Of a stretch of 64,000 nucleotides of DNA, positions 17,577-28,555 are shown in pieces (position 1 is the first letter of the stretch; every line of letters starts with the position of its first letter). The notes beneath the pieces are model-generated. The model was not told the DNA's origin. It saw only the letters and a program-made list of their open reading frames with translations, and made no database searches. The stretch is from NCBI RefSeq assembly GCF_000633935.1, contig NZ_KK214998.1:1749776-1813775 (forward strand), in the 5' to 3' direction. The position numbers and the translations under genes were made by a program. The stretch comes from Ectothiorhodospira haloalkaliphila ATCC 51935. GTDB taxonomy: Bacteria; Pseudomonadota; Gammaproteobacteria; Ectothiorhodospirales; Ectothiorhodospiraceae.

Positions 17577-18706
17577 GATTGACCTCCTTCCACAAGGCTG
17601 CGGGTCGCTTCGTGCTTGATCTCGCCCTCGTGGGTGAGACAGCTCTTGGCAATGATCTCATCTTCCCAATCCAGTGCCAGCTTGCCCTCGGGCAGCATGG
17701 GCGTGAGGAAGTTGAGCAGGTTCTTGGCGTACATCTCGCTGGCGTGCAGCGGCACCTGGCTGGCCACGTTGAGCGGCCCATGGATGGTCACCCCACCCTT
17801 GGTGACGGTCTTGCCGGGCTTGGTGAGCTCGCAGTTGCCGCCGCCCTCGGCGGCCAGGTCGATGATCACGGCACCCGACTTCATGCCGTTCACCATCTTC
17901 TGCGGGATCAGCATGGGGGAGGGTTTGCCGGGGATGGCGGCCGTGGTGATCAGCACATCGGCCTGGCTGATGAATTTGGCCAGGGCCTCCTGCTGCTTTT
18001 CCTTCTCCTCGTCGGTGAGTTCGCGGGCATAGCCGCCTTCACCTTCGGCCTTGACGCCCAGGTCCAGGAACTTGGCCCCCAGGGATTCCACCTGCTCCTT
18101 GGTGGCGGAGCGCACGTCATAGGCTTCCACCATGGCGCCCAGGCGGCGCGCGGTGGCGATGGCCTGCAGGCCGGCCACGCCGGCACCGATGACCACCACC
18201 TTGGCCGGGCGGATGGTGCCAGCGGCGGTGGTGAGCATGGGGAAGAAGCGGCAGGACAGATCCGCGCCCATGATGGCAGCCTTGTAGCCACCCACTGCGG
18301 CCTGGGACGACAGCACGTCCATGCTCTGAGCGCGGGAGATGCGAGGAATCAGTTCCAGGGCGAAACTGGAAATCTTCTTCTTTTGCAGCGCCTTGACCAC
18401 TTCCGGGTGCTTGTGTGCGTGGAACAGGCCGGCAATCATGGCGCCGTCCTTCATCATGTCCACTTCTTCCTGCGTGGGTGGGGCCACCTTGACGACGATG
18501 TCCGCCTCGCCCAGCAGTGTTTTTGCATCGTTGACCACGCGGGCATCCGCGTAGGCCTCGTCAGGGAACTGAGCCTCGGCACCCGCCCCCTTCTGAATCA
18601 TGACCTCGAGGCCCATCTTGGCGAATCGGGCGGCCACCGCGGGGTCCAGGGCGACCCGCCGCTCGCCGCGGTCGGTCTCTTTGGGTATTGCAAGTTTGAT
18701 CGGCAT
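17573..18706 (-). CDS. pntAA: NAD(P) transhydrogenase subunit alpha, NAD-binding part
   Basis: This is the soluble domain I subunit (377 residues) that binds NAD(H). It shares ancestry with alanine dehydrogenase: PKETDRGERRVALDP at the N-terminus, KVVVIGAGVAGLQAIATA as the Rossmann loop, and YDVRSATKEQVESLGAKF. The family transfers hydride between NADH and NADP+ coupled to proton re-entry, making NADPH. A GGAG ribosome site precedes the ATG. It is the first gene of pntAA-pntAB-pntB. Confidence 0.96.
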   Translation of the reverse strand: MPIKLAIPKETDRGERRVALDPAVAARFAKMGLEVMIQKGAGAEAQFPDEAYADARVVNDAKTLLGEADIVVKVAPPTQEEVDMMKDGAMIAGLFHAHKHPEVVKALQKKKISSFALELIPRISRAQSMDVLSSQAAVGGYKAAIMGADLSCRFFPMLTTAAGTIRPAKVVVIGAGVAGLQAIATARRLGAMVEAYDVRSATKEQVESLGAKFLDLGVKAEGEGGYARELTDEEKEKQQEALAKFISQADVLITTAAIPGKPSPMLIPQKMVNGMKSGAVIIDLAAEGGGNCELTKPGKTVTKGGVTIHGPLNVASQVPLHASEMYAKNLLNFLTPMLPEGKLALDWEDEIIAKSCLTHEGEIKHEATRSLVEGGQS

Positions 18707-19006
18707 GGCTTAACTCCGTCTGCCCGTGCAGGGATGATGGCCGGCTTTCGACCGATCCTGGCGTTGAAGGACTGCAACGGTTCTGGGGTGAATATTGACC
18801 ACTCGGGGGCCGTGAGGCCCGTTTCTCATGAATTTTTCCGGGGAGTGCCCAAAAACAGGGCATGGTAGCGGAATTTTACCGGCCTTTGAACATCAAACGT
18901 CTGTCCGTGGCAGCTTTCGAGGCGTTTCAACGGCTTGATAATTGCTTTCTGGGCGGGATTGGGGCAGAGTCCTCAAGTGCCGGTATAACCTCCGGGGGGC
19001 GCAGGG
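18707..19006. other. Divergent intergenic region, pntAA and HNH gene
   Basis: No gene is supported here. For the minus strand, TAAAAT (complement at 18873-18878) is a fair -10 box for pntAA but has no good -35 partner. For the plus strand, a G-rich ribosome site lies just before the GTG at 19007. Nothing else was identified. Confidence 0.4.
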
Positions 19007-19591
19007 GTGTTTGAGTTCACTCAGCAGGTGCTTCGCACCGATGCTTCAGGCATGCCGATGGAGTGGATCGACTATCAGCAGGCCGTGCGGCTTTACCACG
19101 CTCAGCAGGTGGCCTTCACCTGCGGAGTACTGCTTTACCGTATTCACGGGGGCATCAATGCACGGTCCGGGCGCCGTAGCGTGGTGGAGGTCAACTCCAT
19201 CATCGCCACCTACGGCACCAACAAGGCGGTGCGCGAACGCTACGTACCGCCACTGAACAACTCGGCCCTGTTCAAGCGCGATGCCCATCTATGCCTTTAT
19301 TGTGGCAACCCCTTCCCGTATCGGGATCTGTCGCGGGATCATGTCACCCCCATCAGTCAGGGGGGGCAGGATCACTGGAGCAACGTGGTCACGGCCTGCA
19401 AGCGCTGCAACAATCACAAGGCAGGTCGCACGCCGGAGCAGGCGGCCATGCAATTGCTGGCTGTGCCCTTCGTGCCCACCCATGCCGAATACATCTACCT
19501 GCAGGGACGTCGGGTGCTGGCGGATCAAATGGAATTCCTGCAGGCCCATTTTCCGCGGACGAGTCCGTTGCGCCTTCGGGCGTTGCAGTAG
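19007..19591 (+). CDS. HNH endonuclease family protein
   Basis: This 194-residue protein has a C-terminal half HNH nuclease fold: CLYCG, then LSRDHVTPISQGGQDHWSN with the catalytic His, then ACKRCNNHKAGRTP with the second Cys pair for zinc. Stand-alone HNH proteins of this type are frequent chromosomal genes in gammaproteobacteria and their role is not settled. The GTG start at 19007 follows a GGGGCGCAGGG site. No partner methylase or restriction gene adjoins it. Confidence 0.85.
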   Translation: MFEFTQQVLRTDASGMPMEWIDYQQAVRLYHAQQVAFTCGVLLYRIHGGINARSGRRSVVEVNSIIATYGTNKAVRERYVPPLNNSALFKRDAHLCLYCGNPFPYRDLSRDHVTPISQGGQDHWSNVVTACKRCNNHKAGRTPEQAAMQLLAVPFVPTHAEYIYLQGRRVLADQMEFLQAHFPRTSPLRLRALQ

Positions 19592-19846
19592 TGCGGTCAC
19601 GCCGGGTCGGAAAGCAACAAAACCGAAACCAAGTCAAAGCATGGCGCCTGAACTCTGGTGAATCGACGCTCGTCGGTTTACAGTCTCGCCTTGTGTTTTG
19701 GGGGAGGAGTATATATGGCTCTTGAGATGTACAGAGAAGCGGTCGATCTCCCCGCCCCGGAGGCGCGTCGTAAGGACGACCCGGCGCCAGCCTCTTCTGA
19801 TCGTCCGCCCTCAGGGCTGTCTTCAAACCAAAAAGCAGAACGTACC

Positions 19847-20956
19847 ATGACCTACATTGGCGAGCCGGACTATCGTCATGGGAGCCCTCAGAGCTTGGGA
19901 ATCCTGATCACCAACCTGGGTACCCCGGATGCACCCACGCCGGCGGCACTCAAGCGCTATCTGAAGGAATTCCTCTGGGATCCGCGGGTGGTGGAGGCGC
20001 CGCGCCCGCTGTGGTGGCTGCTGCTCAACGGCCTCATCCTCAACACGCGCCCGCGCAAGAGTGCCGCCAAATATGCCCAGATCTGGGGCGAGGATGGCTC
20101 ACCGCTGCTGACCACCACCCGGGCGCAGGGGGCCGCCGTCGCCGAGCGGATGGCGGAACTGCTCCCCGGTCCGGTCAAGGTGGCCGTGGCCATGCGTTAC
20201 GGCAACCCGTCCATTCGCGCCGGCCTTGAAGAGTTGCGCCGTGCCGGTGCCCGGCGCATTCTCGTGCTGCCGCTTTATCCCCAGTATGCTGCCTCCACCA
20301 CCGGTTCCACCTTCGATGCGGTCACCCAGGAGGTGAGTCGCTGGCGCTGGGTGCCCGAGATTCGTTTCGTCATGGGTTATCACGGTGACCCGGCCTATAT
20401 TCAGGCAGTGGCAGACAGCATCCGTGAGCACTGGCAGGCCAAGGGTCAGGGCGAGCGGTTGCTGTTCTCCTTCCACGGCATCCCACGGGACTACCTGGAT
20501 CAGGGCGACCCCTACCATTGTTACTGCCAGACCACGGCCCGCATGGTGGCAGAGAACCTGGGGCTGCCCGAGCATCAATGGCAGGTGGCCTTCCAGTCTC
20601 GCTTTGGTCGTCAGCAGTGGCTGACCCCCTATACCTCGGAGACCATCGCCGAGTTGCCGGGGCAGGGCGTGAAATCACTGGACGTGGTCTGCCCCGGCTT
20701 CTCCGCCGATTGCCTGGAGACCCTGGAAGAGATTGCCGACGAAAGCCGCGAGGCCTTCCTGGAAGCGGGCGGCGAGTGTTTCAGCTACATTCCCTCCTTG
20801 AATACCCGCCGCGACCATACCAACGCATTGGCTGACCTCATCATGCGTCATATCCAGGGCTGGCCGGAAGCCGACCCGAAGTACGATTACGAAGCCAGGC
20901 GGGAGGCCGGGGAACAGGCTCGGGAGCGGGCCATGGCCATGGGCGCGAAGAACTGA
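19847..20956 (+). CDS. hemH: Ferrochelatase
   Basis: Ferrochelatase inserts Fe2+ into protoporphyrin IX, the last step of haem synthesis. The start used gives 369 residues beginning MTYIGEPDYRHG, the usual gammaproteobacterial N-terminus, followed by ILITNLGTPDAP. The catalytic His lies in FSFHGIPRDYLDQGDPYHCYC, and the conserved VVCPGFSADCLETLEEI is present. An in-frame ATG at 19715 with a much stronger ribosome site (GGGGGAGGAG at 19700-19709) would add a 44-residue polar extension. The choice between the two starts is open. Confidence 0.93.
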   Translation: MTYIGEPDYRHGSPQSLGILITNLGTPDAPTPAALKRYLKEFLWDPRVVEAPRPLWWLLLNGLILNTRPRKSAAKYAQIWGEDGSPLLTTTRAQGAAVAERMAELLPGPVKVAVAMRYGNPSIRAGLEELRRAGARRILVLPLYPQYAASTTGSTFDAVTQEVSRWRWVPEIRFVMGYHGDPAYIQAVADSIREHWQAKGQGERLLFSFHGIPRDYLDQGDPYHCYCQTTARMVAENLGLPEHQWQVAFQSRFGRQQWLTPYTSETIAELPGQGVKSLDVVCPGFSADCLETLEEIADESREAFLEAGGECFSYIPSLNTRRDHTNALADLIMRHIQGWPEADPKYDYEARREAGEQARERAMAMGAKN

Positions 20957-20968
20957 GGGGAAGATGGC

Positions 20969-21736
20969 ATGCATATCGCCGCCCTGATCATCGGTGATGA
21001 ATTGCTGTCCGGCAAGCGCCGCGACAAACACATGGAATTCCTGATTCAGGCCTTGAGTCGGCGAGGTCTGGAGCTGTCATCCGCCCGTTTTGTGGGTGAT
21101 GACGCCAACCTGCTCACCGAGAACCTTCGCCAGACGCTTGCCAGCGGCGCTGTGGTCTTCAGCTTTGGCGGTATCGGCGCCACGCCCGATGACCGCACCC
21201 GACAGTGCTTCGCCCGGGCTTCCGGGGTGGACCTGGCGCTGCACTCGGAGGCCGTGGCCATTCTGGAGGAGCGTTTCGGGGAGTCTGCCTACCCCCATCG
21301 CATTCGCATGGCGGAGCTGCCCGTGGGGTCGTCATTGATCCCGAACCCGGTCAATCGCATCCCGGGCTTCAGCATGAAGCATCATCATTGTGTACCCGGT
21401 TTTCCCAACATGGCCTGGCCCATGGTGGAGTGGGTGCTGGACACCCATTACACCCATCTGTTCGGCAAGGTGCCGGTGATCGAGCGATTGGTGAAGGTCA
21501 GCGGTACACCGGAGTCGGACCTGGTGCCCATCATGGAGGCAGTCATGGAGCGTTTTCCCGGTATTCGCCTGTCCAGCCTGCCTTCCACCCAGGCGGGTTG
21601 TCGCGAGGTGGAGATGGGCGTCAAGGGCCCGGCAGATGACGCCATGGAGGCCACTCAGATGCTCCTGGCGGCGCTGGATGCCCAGGGGGTGCGCTGGCAG
21701 GAGCAGCCGCAGACGAGTTCAGTGGTTCAGTCCTGA
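20969..21736 (+). CDS. CinA-N/MoCF-type molybdopterin-binding domain protein
   Basis: This 255-residue protein is built on the MoeA/Mog/CinA N-terminal fold: IIGDELLSGKRRDKH and FSFGGIGATPDDRTR form the usual pterin-site loops. There is no C-terminal CinA nicotinamide-nucleotide amidase domain, so it is the short competence/damage-inducible-A-like form. A GGGGAAG site precedes the ATG 12 nt after hemH, which suggests co-transcription. Substrate unknown. Confidence 0.8.
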   Translation: MHIAALIIGDELLSGKRRDKHMEFLIQALSRRGLELSSARFVGDDANLLTENLRQTLASGAVVFSFGGIGATPDDRTRQCFARASGVDLALHSEAVAILEERFGESAYPHRIRMAELPVGSSLIPNPVNRIPGFSMKHHHCVPGFPNMAWPMVEWVLDTHYTHLFGKVPVIERLVKVSGTPESDLVPIMEAVMERFPGIRLSSLPSTQAGCREVEMGVKGPADDAMEATQMLLAALDAQGVRWQEQPQTSSVVQS

Positions 21737-21773
21737 GCGTTGGCTCGGCTGGGCGTCTCGATGAAAGCGCCCG

Positions 21774-21808
21774 AATAAAAAAGCGGCCCCGGGGGCCGCT
21801 TTTTTATT
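21774..21808. terminator. Bidirectional Rho-independent terminator
   Basis: AATAAAAAAGCGGCCCC and GGGGGCCGCTTTTTTATT form a near-perfect inverted repeat with A and T tracts on both flanks. It lies between the convergent MoCF-domain gene and the cytochrome b561 gene and should stop transcription from both sides. Confidence 0.93.
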
Positions 21809-21867
21809 GCTGAAATGACCTGACGGGCCGCGCCTCACCCGCGGGTGTGGGGCGCGGCCCGCTTGCC

Positions 21868-22452
21868 TTAGCGGCTCAGGCTGATGCGGTGCATGACCCA
21901 GTCGCCACGGCGCTTGTGACGCAGACCGGCACCGATATGCAGCACCAACAGGGCGATGATGCACAGTGCCACGATCATGTGAGCCTGGAACAGTTGTTCA
22001 GCCAGGGCCGGGTCCTCGGCGATCAGGGGCGGCAGTTCCCAGGTGAAGAAGTTGATCGGGAAGCCCGCAGCTGCCGTGGCCAGCCAGCCGACGATGGGCA
22101 TGGCGATCACCAGCACATACAGCAGGAAATGCACCGAACGGCTCATGAACCGCTGGAATCCGGACAGATCCACCGCATAGGGCGGCGTGCCCTGGAGCAA
22201 CCGCACCAACAGGCGCAGCACCATCAGGCCCAGCAGGGTGATGCCCAGCGTCTTGTGGGCTATATAGGCCATGTTGGCCATGTCCATGCCTACCAGTTCC
22301 ACCAGGCGCTCATGGCCAAGGGTGCCCAGGGTCAGCCCGCCAATCAGCGCGAAGACCAGCAAAACGGCAATCAGCCAGTGCAATACGCGCAGCGGAAAGG
22401 AATGGCGCGGCAGCCCGGAGGCTACGCCAACACTCGGATAGTCTGTACTCAT
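21868..22452 (-). CDS. Cytochrome b561-type membrane cytochrome
   Basis: This 194-residue integral membrane protein has four helices. Candidate haem-ligand His residues lie in RVLHWLIA, YIAHKTLG, RSVHFLLY and HMIVAL...LHIGAGLRH, as expected for two b haems in prokaryotic cytochrome b561. The family passes electrons between quinone and periplasmic partners. It stands alone and ends at a bidirectional terminator. Confidence 0.87.
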   Translation of the reverse strand: MSTDYPSVGVASGLPRHSFPLRVLHWLIAVLLVFALIGGLTLGTLGHERLVELVGMDMANMAYIAHKTLGITLLGLMVLRLLVRLLQGTPPYAVDLSGFQRFMSRSVHFLLYVLVIAMPIVGWLATAAAGFPINFFTWELPPLIAEDPALAEQLFQAHMIVALCIIALLVLHIGAGLRHKRRGDWVMHRISLSR

Positions 22453-22890
22453 GGTCGCTCCCTTATTGGTTTGTGATGGGGTCGGCCCCGTCCACAGGTT
22501 TGCGTTGACCGACCCATTGGTTAACCCGCATACAGTTTAAGCCCTAATCCGGTCTCAACATAAGCCACAGGGCTGTAATCGGATCTGCTCGGTGCATTGT
22601 CCCTGTGATGTTTTCGCACCCCGTCCCTCCCCAGCTTGGCCGTACTCGACGCTCGCCGTCCTGATCTGTGTCAGTCTGTTGGGCTGGGGCGGGACAATCG
22701 CAGGTGCACACCCTCCCTAATCCCACGACGTTCATCAGGTGGAACTGGGTGCCCATTTGGATCATAGTACCCCAAGAGGATCTGTCACCCCGGCGCGTCA
22801 TGGTCGGGGCCGTTTGCAAAACGACCTGTACGGCGCGACTTGGCCGATTTTTGGGGTTGGGTCGTCCCCGTTCTTGAGAGGAGTCGGGCT
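22453..22890. other. Intergenic region with no supported gene
   Basis: These 438 bp separate the divergent cytochrome b561 gene and a tiny membrane-protein gene. Overlapping open frames on both strands have no recognisable product and no good ribosome sites. GGGTCGGTCA and GGGGCCGACCCC near 22483-22515 form partial inverted repeats close to the b561 start. No RNA gene was recognised. Confidence 0.4.
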
Positions 22891-23028
22891 ATGTGGTGGT
22901 TCGTGATTGGCTACGTCATCGGGCACATCGGCTTCATGATGGGTTCCACGCCCCTCCTGGCGGTGGGCGGCGCCCTGTTTCTATACGGAGCCTATGTGGT
23001 GGTGTACGGGAAGCCTCGGGAGGAGTGA
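22891..23028 (+). CDS. 45-residue small membrane protein
   Basis: The ATG at 22891 follows a GAGAGGAG ribosome site (22876-22883). The product is almost wholly hydrophobic: WWFVIGYVIGHIGFMMG, then LLAVGGALFLYGAYVVVYG, so two membrane segments are likely, ending KPREE. No family is recognised. A longer frame from 22840 lacks a ribosome site. The gene is convergent with the minus-strand tRNA and ends 11 nt from it. Confidence 0.5.
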   Translation: MWWFVIGYVIGHIGFMMGSTPLLAVGGALFLYGAYVVVYGKPREE

Positions 23029-23039
23029 TGAGGGGAGAA

Positions 23040-23116
<77 letters not shown>

Positions 23117-23141
23117 GGTATTGATGGGCAGGTCTTGAAAG

Positions 23142-23188
23142 GGGTCGGACTACGCCGGGGCACACGCCCCGGGGATGTAGCCCGACCC
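23142..23188 (-). terminator. Long hairpin after rpoD
   Basis: A 47-nt inverted repeat: outer arms GGGTCGGACTAC and GTAGCCCGACCC pair with one mismatch, and inner arms CCGGGGC/GCCCCGG close on a 4-nt loop. On the minus strand a CCTTTC tail follows, so it is terminator-like but without a long T run. It separates rpoD from the tRNA. Confidence 0.65.
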
Positions 23189-23201
23189 ACGGGAGAAACG
23201 T

Positions 23202-25073
<1,872 letters not shown>

Positions 25074-25187
25074 GAAAACCTGCTCAAGCTGGACCTGTGC
25101 GAACCGGGAGAGGCGCTGGCCAGGGGTTAAACGATCAATTGTAGCATTGCGATGGGTTGACGACCACTTTCAATAGGCGTAGACCTG

Positions 25188-26972
25188 TCAGGCTGGGTGT
25201 TGCGTGCCGGGTTTGCCCTTTCCGGGTTTGAGTACCGACTTCAACTCTGCCTTCTCCGCCTCCGTCAACGGTTGCTGGGCCGCCCTGGCCAGCAGGGTGT
25301 CGGCCCGCTGCTGTTCGTACTGGCGATACAGGCGGGCCAGGGCATCATCGAGCATGCGTTCCAGGTGGGTTTCCTCCGAGGGCGGAGGTTGCCATTGAGC
25401 CAATTTTAGTAGATGCGGCCACGCTTCGCTGTCTCGCCAGCGCTCCAGCAGCGCTGCGGTGGTTAGATGGGGGTGCGCATGCAGAGTTTCAAGGACCTTC
25501 GCCAGGAGCTTTGCGCCCGGCACTTCCACGGCCTTGAGCCAGTCCTTGTCCTGTACCCGGGCAGCCAGTGAGGGCTGCTCCAGCAGCAGTGACAGCGCCA
25601 GCCTGACGGGGGTGACAGCCAGCTTGCGGCCCGGCACCTGCCGTTTTGCCGAGGGCCGGGTGGGTTGTGCCTGAAGGGGGGCGCCCGAGGATGCTGGCGC
25701 CCCCATCTGCTGCTCCAGCCGCTCGCTGGACACCCCCGACAGGCGGGCGATGTCGCCGATGATCTGACTGCGCAGCAGCCCCTCGGGCATGGTGGTGAGA
25801 AGTCTGGCGGCCTCCACACCCAGAGCAGCCCGCCCCTCGCGGGATTCCACGTCATGGCGCTCACGCAGCCCCTCCAGCAGGGCATCGGACAAGGGCTGGG
25901 CGGCCTCAATGCGGGACCGGATGCCCTCGGGGCCTTCGCGTCGAATCAGGGTGTCCGGGTCCTCGCCCTGGGGCAGGAACAGGAATCGCACCTCGCGACC
26001 GTCGCGGACCGTAGGCAGGGCCTGCTCCAGGGCGCGCCAGGCCGCCTTGCCCCCGGCGGCATCGCCATCGAAACAGAACACCACCCGGGAGACCACCCGG
26101 AACAGGCGCTCCAGATGGTCGCGGGTGGTGGCCGTGCCCAGGGTGGCCACCGCATTGCGCAGGCCGAACTGGGCCAGGGCGATGACATCCATGTAGCCCT
26201 CCACCACCAGCAGTTCCTCAAGGCGCGGCGTTGCCTTGCGAGCCTCGTAAAGGCCATACAGCTGCTGGCCCTTGTGAAAGACGGGGGTTTCCGGGGTGTT
26301 GAGGTATTTGGGTTCCCCGGGGCTCAGCAGGCGGCCGCCGAAGCCTACCGTGCGACCGCGCTGGTCGCGGATGGGGAACATGATGCGGCCACGAAACCGG
26401 TCGAAGGGTCGCCCCCCCTCCTTGCGGGAGGTGAGCCCGGCGGCCTGCAGCTCCTCCTCGTTGAAACGCCCGGAAATGGCCTGTATCAGGTCATCCCAGG
26501 TGTCCGGCGCAAAGCCGAGGCGATAATCCCGGGCGATGGCCCCGGTGAGGCCACGCTGCTTGAGGTAGTCCACCGCCGGGGGGTGCCGGCGCAGGTTGTT
26601 GATAAAATGCTCTGCCGCTGCCTCCTGGGCGGCGATCAGCCGGGCGAAACGGTCGTTATCTTCCCGTTGCCCCGCCTCCCGGGGTACCTCCATGCCCGCC
26701 CGACGGGCCAGTTCCTCCACCGCCTCCACAAAACCCATGTTGTCGTGGTTCATCAGAAAGCCCAGGGCAGTCCCGTGGGCGCCACAGCCGAAGCAGTGAT
26801 AGAACTGCTTGCGGGGGCTTACATAGAACGAGGGGGTCTTCTCAGTGTGAAAAGGGCAGCAAGCCGCGTATTCGCTGCCCTTTTTCTTGAGTTGCACGCG
26901 GGCGTTCACCACATCGACGATATCGGTGCGGGCCAGGAGTTCGTCGATGAAGGCGGTGGGGATGCGGGACAT
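25188..26972 (-). CDS. dnaG: DNA primase
   Basis: DnaG makes RNA primers for replication. The 594-residue protein has an N-terminal CHC2 zinc finger (CCPFHTEKTPSFYVSPRKQFYHCFGCG), then the TOPRIM core (LLVVEGYMDVIALAQFG with the catalytic Glu; FCFDGDAAG with the Asp pair), then a C-terminal DnaB-binding helical domain. It starts 47 nt after damX on the same strand; rpsU, its usual upstream neighbour, is missing. Confidence 0.97.
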   Translation of the reverse strand: MSRIPTAFIDELLARTDIVDVVNARVQLKKKGSEYAACCPFHTEKTPSFYVSPRKQFYHCFGCGAHGTALGFLMNHDNMGFVEAVEELARRAGMEVPREAGQREDNDRFARLIAAQEAAAEHFINNLRRHPPAVDYLKQRGLTGAIARDYRLGFAPDTWDDLIQAISGRFNEEELQAAGLTSRKEGGRPFDRFRGRIMFPIRDQRGRTVGFGGRLLSPGEPKYLNTPETPVFHKGQQLYGLYEARKATPRLEELLVVEGYMDVIALAQFGLRNAVATLGTATTRDHLERLFRVVSRVVFCFDGDAAGGKAAWRALEQALPTVRDGREVRFLFLPQGEDPDTLIRREGPEGIRSRIEAAQPLSDALLEGLRERHDVESREGRAALGVEAARLLTTMPEGLLRSQIIGDIARLSGVSSERLEQQMGAPASSGAPLQAQPTRPSAKRQVPGRKLAVTPVRLALSLLLEQPSLAARVQDKDWLKAVEVPGAKLLAKVLETLHAHPHLTTAALLERWRDSEAWPHLLKLAQWQPPPSEETHLERMLDDALARLYRQYEQQRADTLLARAAQQPLTEAEKAELKSVLKPGKGKPGTQHPA

Positions 26973-27019
26973 GTGGCCGCTGCTGCGGCCCCGAAAACGG
27001 GGCCGCCAGGAGAGAGGGG

Positions 27020-28555
27020 TTAGTCAGCCATGGCGTCCTGCACGGCACCAAAGCTGCGGATGAAGGGTTGATTGCGTCGAATATCCGCAGGCAGGGCAGC
27101 GATGGCGCTGCGGGCCGCGCTGGCGCCGGGGTAGGAGCCGAACACAACGGCGTACAGGTTCTGGCCATCACGACGCATGCGGAACCAGGCCACATCGCCC
27201 GGCAGGTCGGCGTCCTGCACGAAGTTTTGCACCCCGGACTCGCTGCTGCTCACGAGTAGCTGCACGGTGTAGCGGGAGCGGTCCTGGTCGCGCAGCCACT
27301 GGGCGTCGCGGATGCGCTTGTCACCCGTGGGTTCCGGCTGGGGCTCGGCCGCCGGCTCCGGTTCGGGCTCAGGCTCCGGTGCGGGCTCTGGTGCGGGTTC
27401 CGGCGCGGGCTCAGGCGCCGGTTCCGGCGTGGGCTCCGGTTCCGGTGCCGGTGGAGGCACCGGCTCGGGTCTGGGTGCCGGTTCGGCCGGGGCTTCGGCC
27501 CGGGGCGGTGGCGTGGGCTCGGGCGCGGTGGCCGGTGGGGTTTCCGGTGCGGCGGGGGTGCGCGGCGGCTGCTCCGGCAATACCAGAGGCTGGCTGCGGA
27601 CCGGCTGAGGTTCATCGTCGGGGCCGCCCAGCAGGCTCAGCAGGGTGACCAGCGCCCCCACCAGGATGACGCCCGCCACGGCCGGTGCAAACCAGCGCTG
27701 CTGCCAAAAGGCCTTGCCGCCAGAAGCGGTGGCTTGTTCCCCATGTGTGCCTGGTGTCATGGCTGCTCCCCCCTCACAGATTTCCCGCAGGCGTTCCATG
27801 GCGCAGGTGTTGATGCGGCCCGGTAGCCCGGCGGAGTCCCGGTGGATGTCCTCGATGGTCTCCCGGTCCAGCAGATCGGTCGTTTCCAGTCCAGCGGCCT
27901 GCAGACGATGGTTCAGATAGGCGCCGGTCTGTTCCCGGGTGAGGGCGCGCACCTGCACCGTCATCTGCGCCTCGGGGATGTCCAGGCCTTCATCCACCGC
28001 GGTGAGCCGTTCCTCGATCTCAGGTTCGCCCACCAGCAGCAGACCGAAGCGGCGGTCTACCTGATCGTGAATGCGCTGCCGGGTCTGAATGAGTTGGCGC
28101 AGCACGTCCGGTTCCAGCAGGTGGGCATCGTCGATGGCCAGCACCGGGCGCATGCCGCTCCGGATCAGGCGGATGAGGAACTGTTCCAGGGGTTCGGTGC
28201 CCTCCTGCTCGGCGGGTACGGCCTCCTTCCAGTACTGGCGCACGGTGTATTCCACGGCGGCCAGGCTGATGCCGGATCGGGCCTTGAAGGCGCAAAAATC
28301 CATGTTCTCCCGGCCCTGGGCCAGCACCCGCAGCAGTTGCGTGCTCTTGCCGGAGCCCTGTTCGCCCTTGAGGATGACCACGTTCTGGTCATTCTCCAGA
28401 TGCTCAAGGGTGACGTTCACCGGCATGTCGGTGGCCGGGTCGGAGTAGAGGAAGTCTTCGCCGGCAATGGAGGCGAACGGTTGTTGCCTGAGCCCCAGTT
28501 GGTCGAGGCAGTCGGCGGGCAGCGTGTCGTTGGCCATGGGATCCCTGGATGTCAT
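27020..28555 (-). CDS. damX: DamX-type AAA/SPOR-domain division protein
   Basis: This 511-residue protein has four parts: an ExeA-like AAA domain with Walker [15 protein letters not shown] (about residue 62) and Walker [12 protein letters not shown]; a transmembrane helix near residue 290 ([19 protein letters not shown]); a Pro/Glu/Ala repeat linker ([11 protein letters not shown] and variants, about 330-415); and a C-terminal SPOR domain ([18 protein letters not shown]). DamX binds septal peptidoglycan. The ATG overlaps the dgt stop (ATGA); MANDTL at 28537 is an alternative start. Location after aroK-aroB matches E. coli damX. Confidence 0.88.
   Translation of the reverse strand: MTSRDPMANDTLPADCLDQLGLRQQPFASIAGEDFLYSDPATDMPVNVTLEHLENDQNVVILKGEQGSGKSTQLLRVLAQGRENMDFCAFKARSGISLAAVEYTVRQYWKEAVPAEQEGTEPLEQFLIRLIRSGMRPVLAIDDAHLLEPDVLRQLIQTRQRIHDQVDRRFGLLLVGEPEIEERLTAVDEGLDIPEAQMTVQVRALTREQTGAYLNHRLQAAGLETTDLLDRETIEDIHRDSAGLPGRINTCAMERLREICEGGAAMTPGTHGEQATASGGKAFWQQRWFAPAVAGVILVGALVTLLSLLGGPDDEPQPVRSQPLVLPEQPPRTPAAPETPPATAPEPTPPPRAEAPAEPAPRPEPVPPPAPEPEPTPEPAPEPAPEPAPEPAPEPEPEPEPAAEPQPEPTGDKRIRDAQWLRDQDRSRYTVQLLVSSSESGVQNFVQDADLPGDVAWFRMRRDGQNLYAVVFGSYPGASAARSAIAALPADIRRNQPFIRSFGAVQDAMAD

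Noticed and set aside
15804..17582. 592-codon plus-strand open frame across the pnt genes
   Set aside because: Antisense shadow of pntB/pntAB, His/Gly/Asp-rich and without homology.
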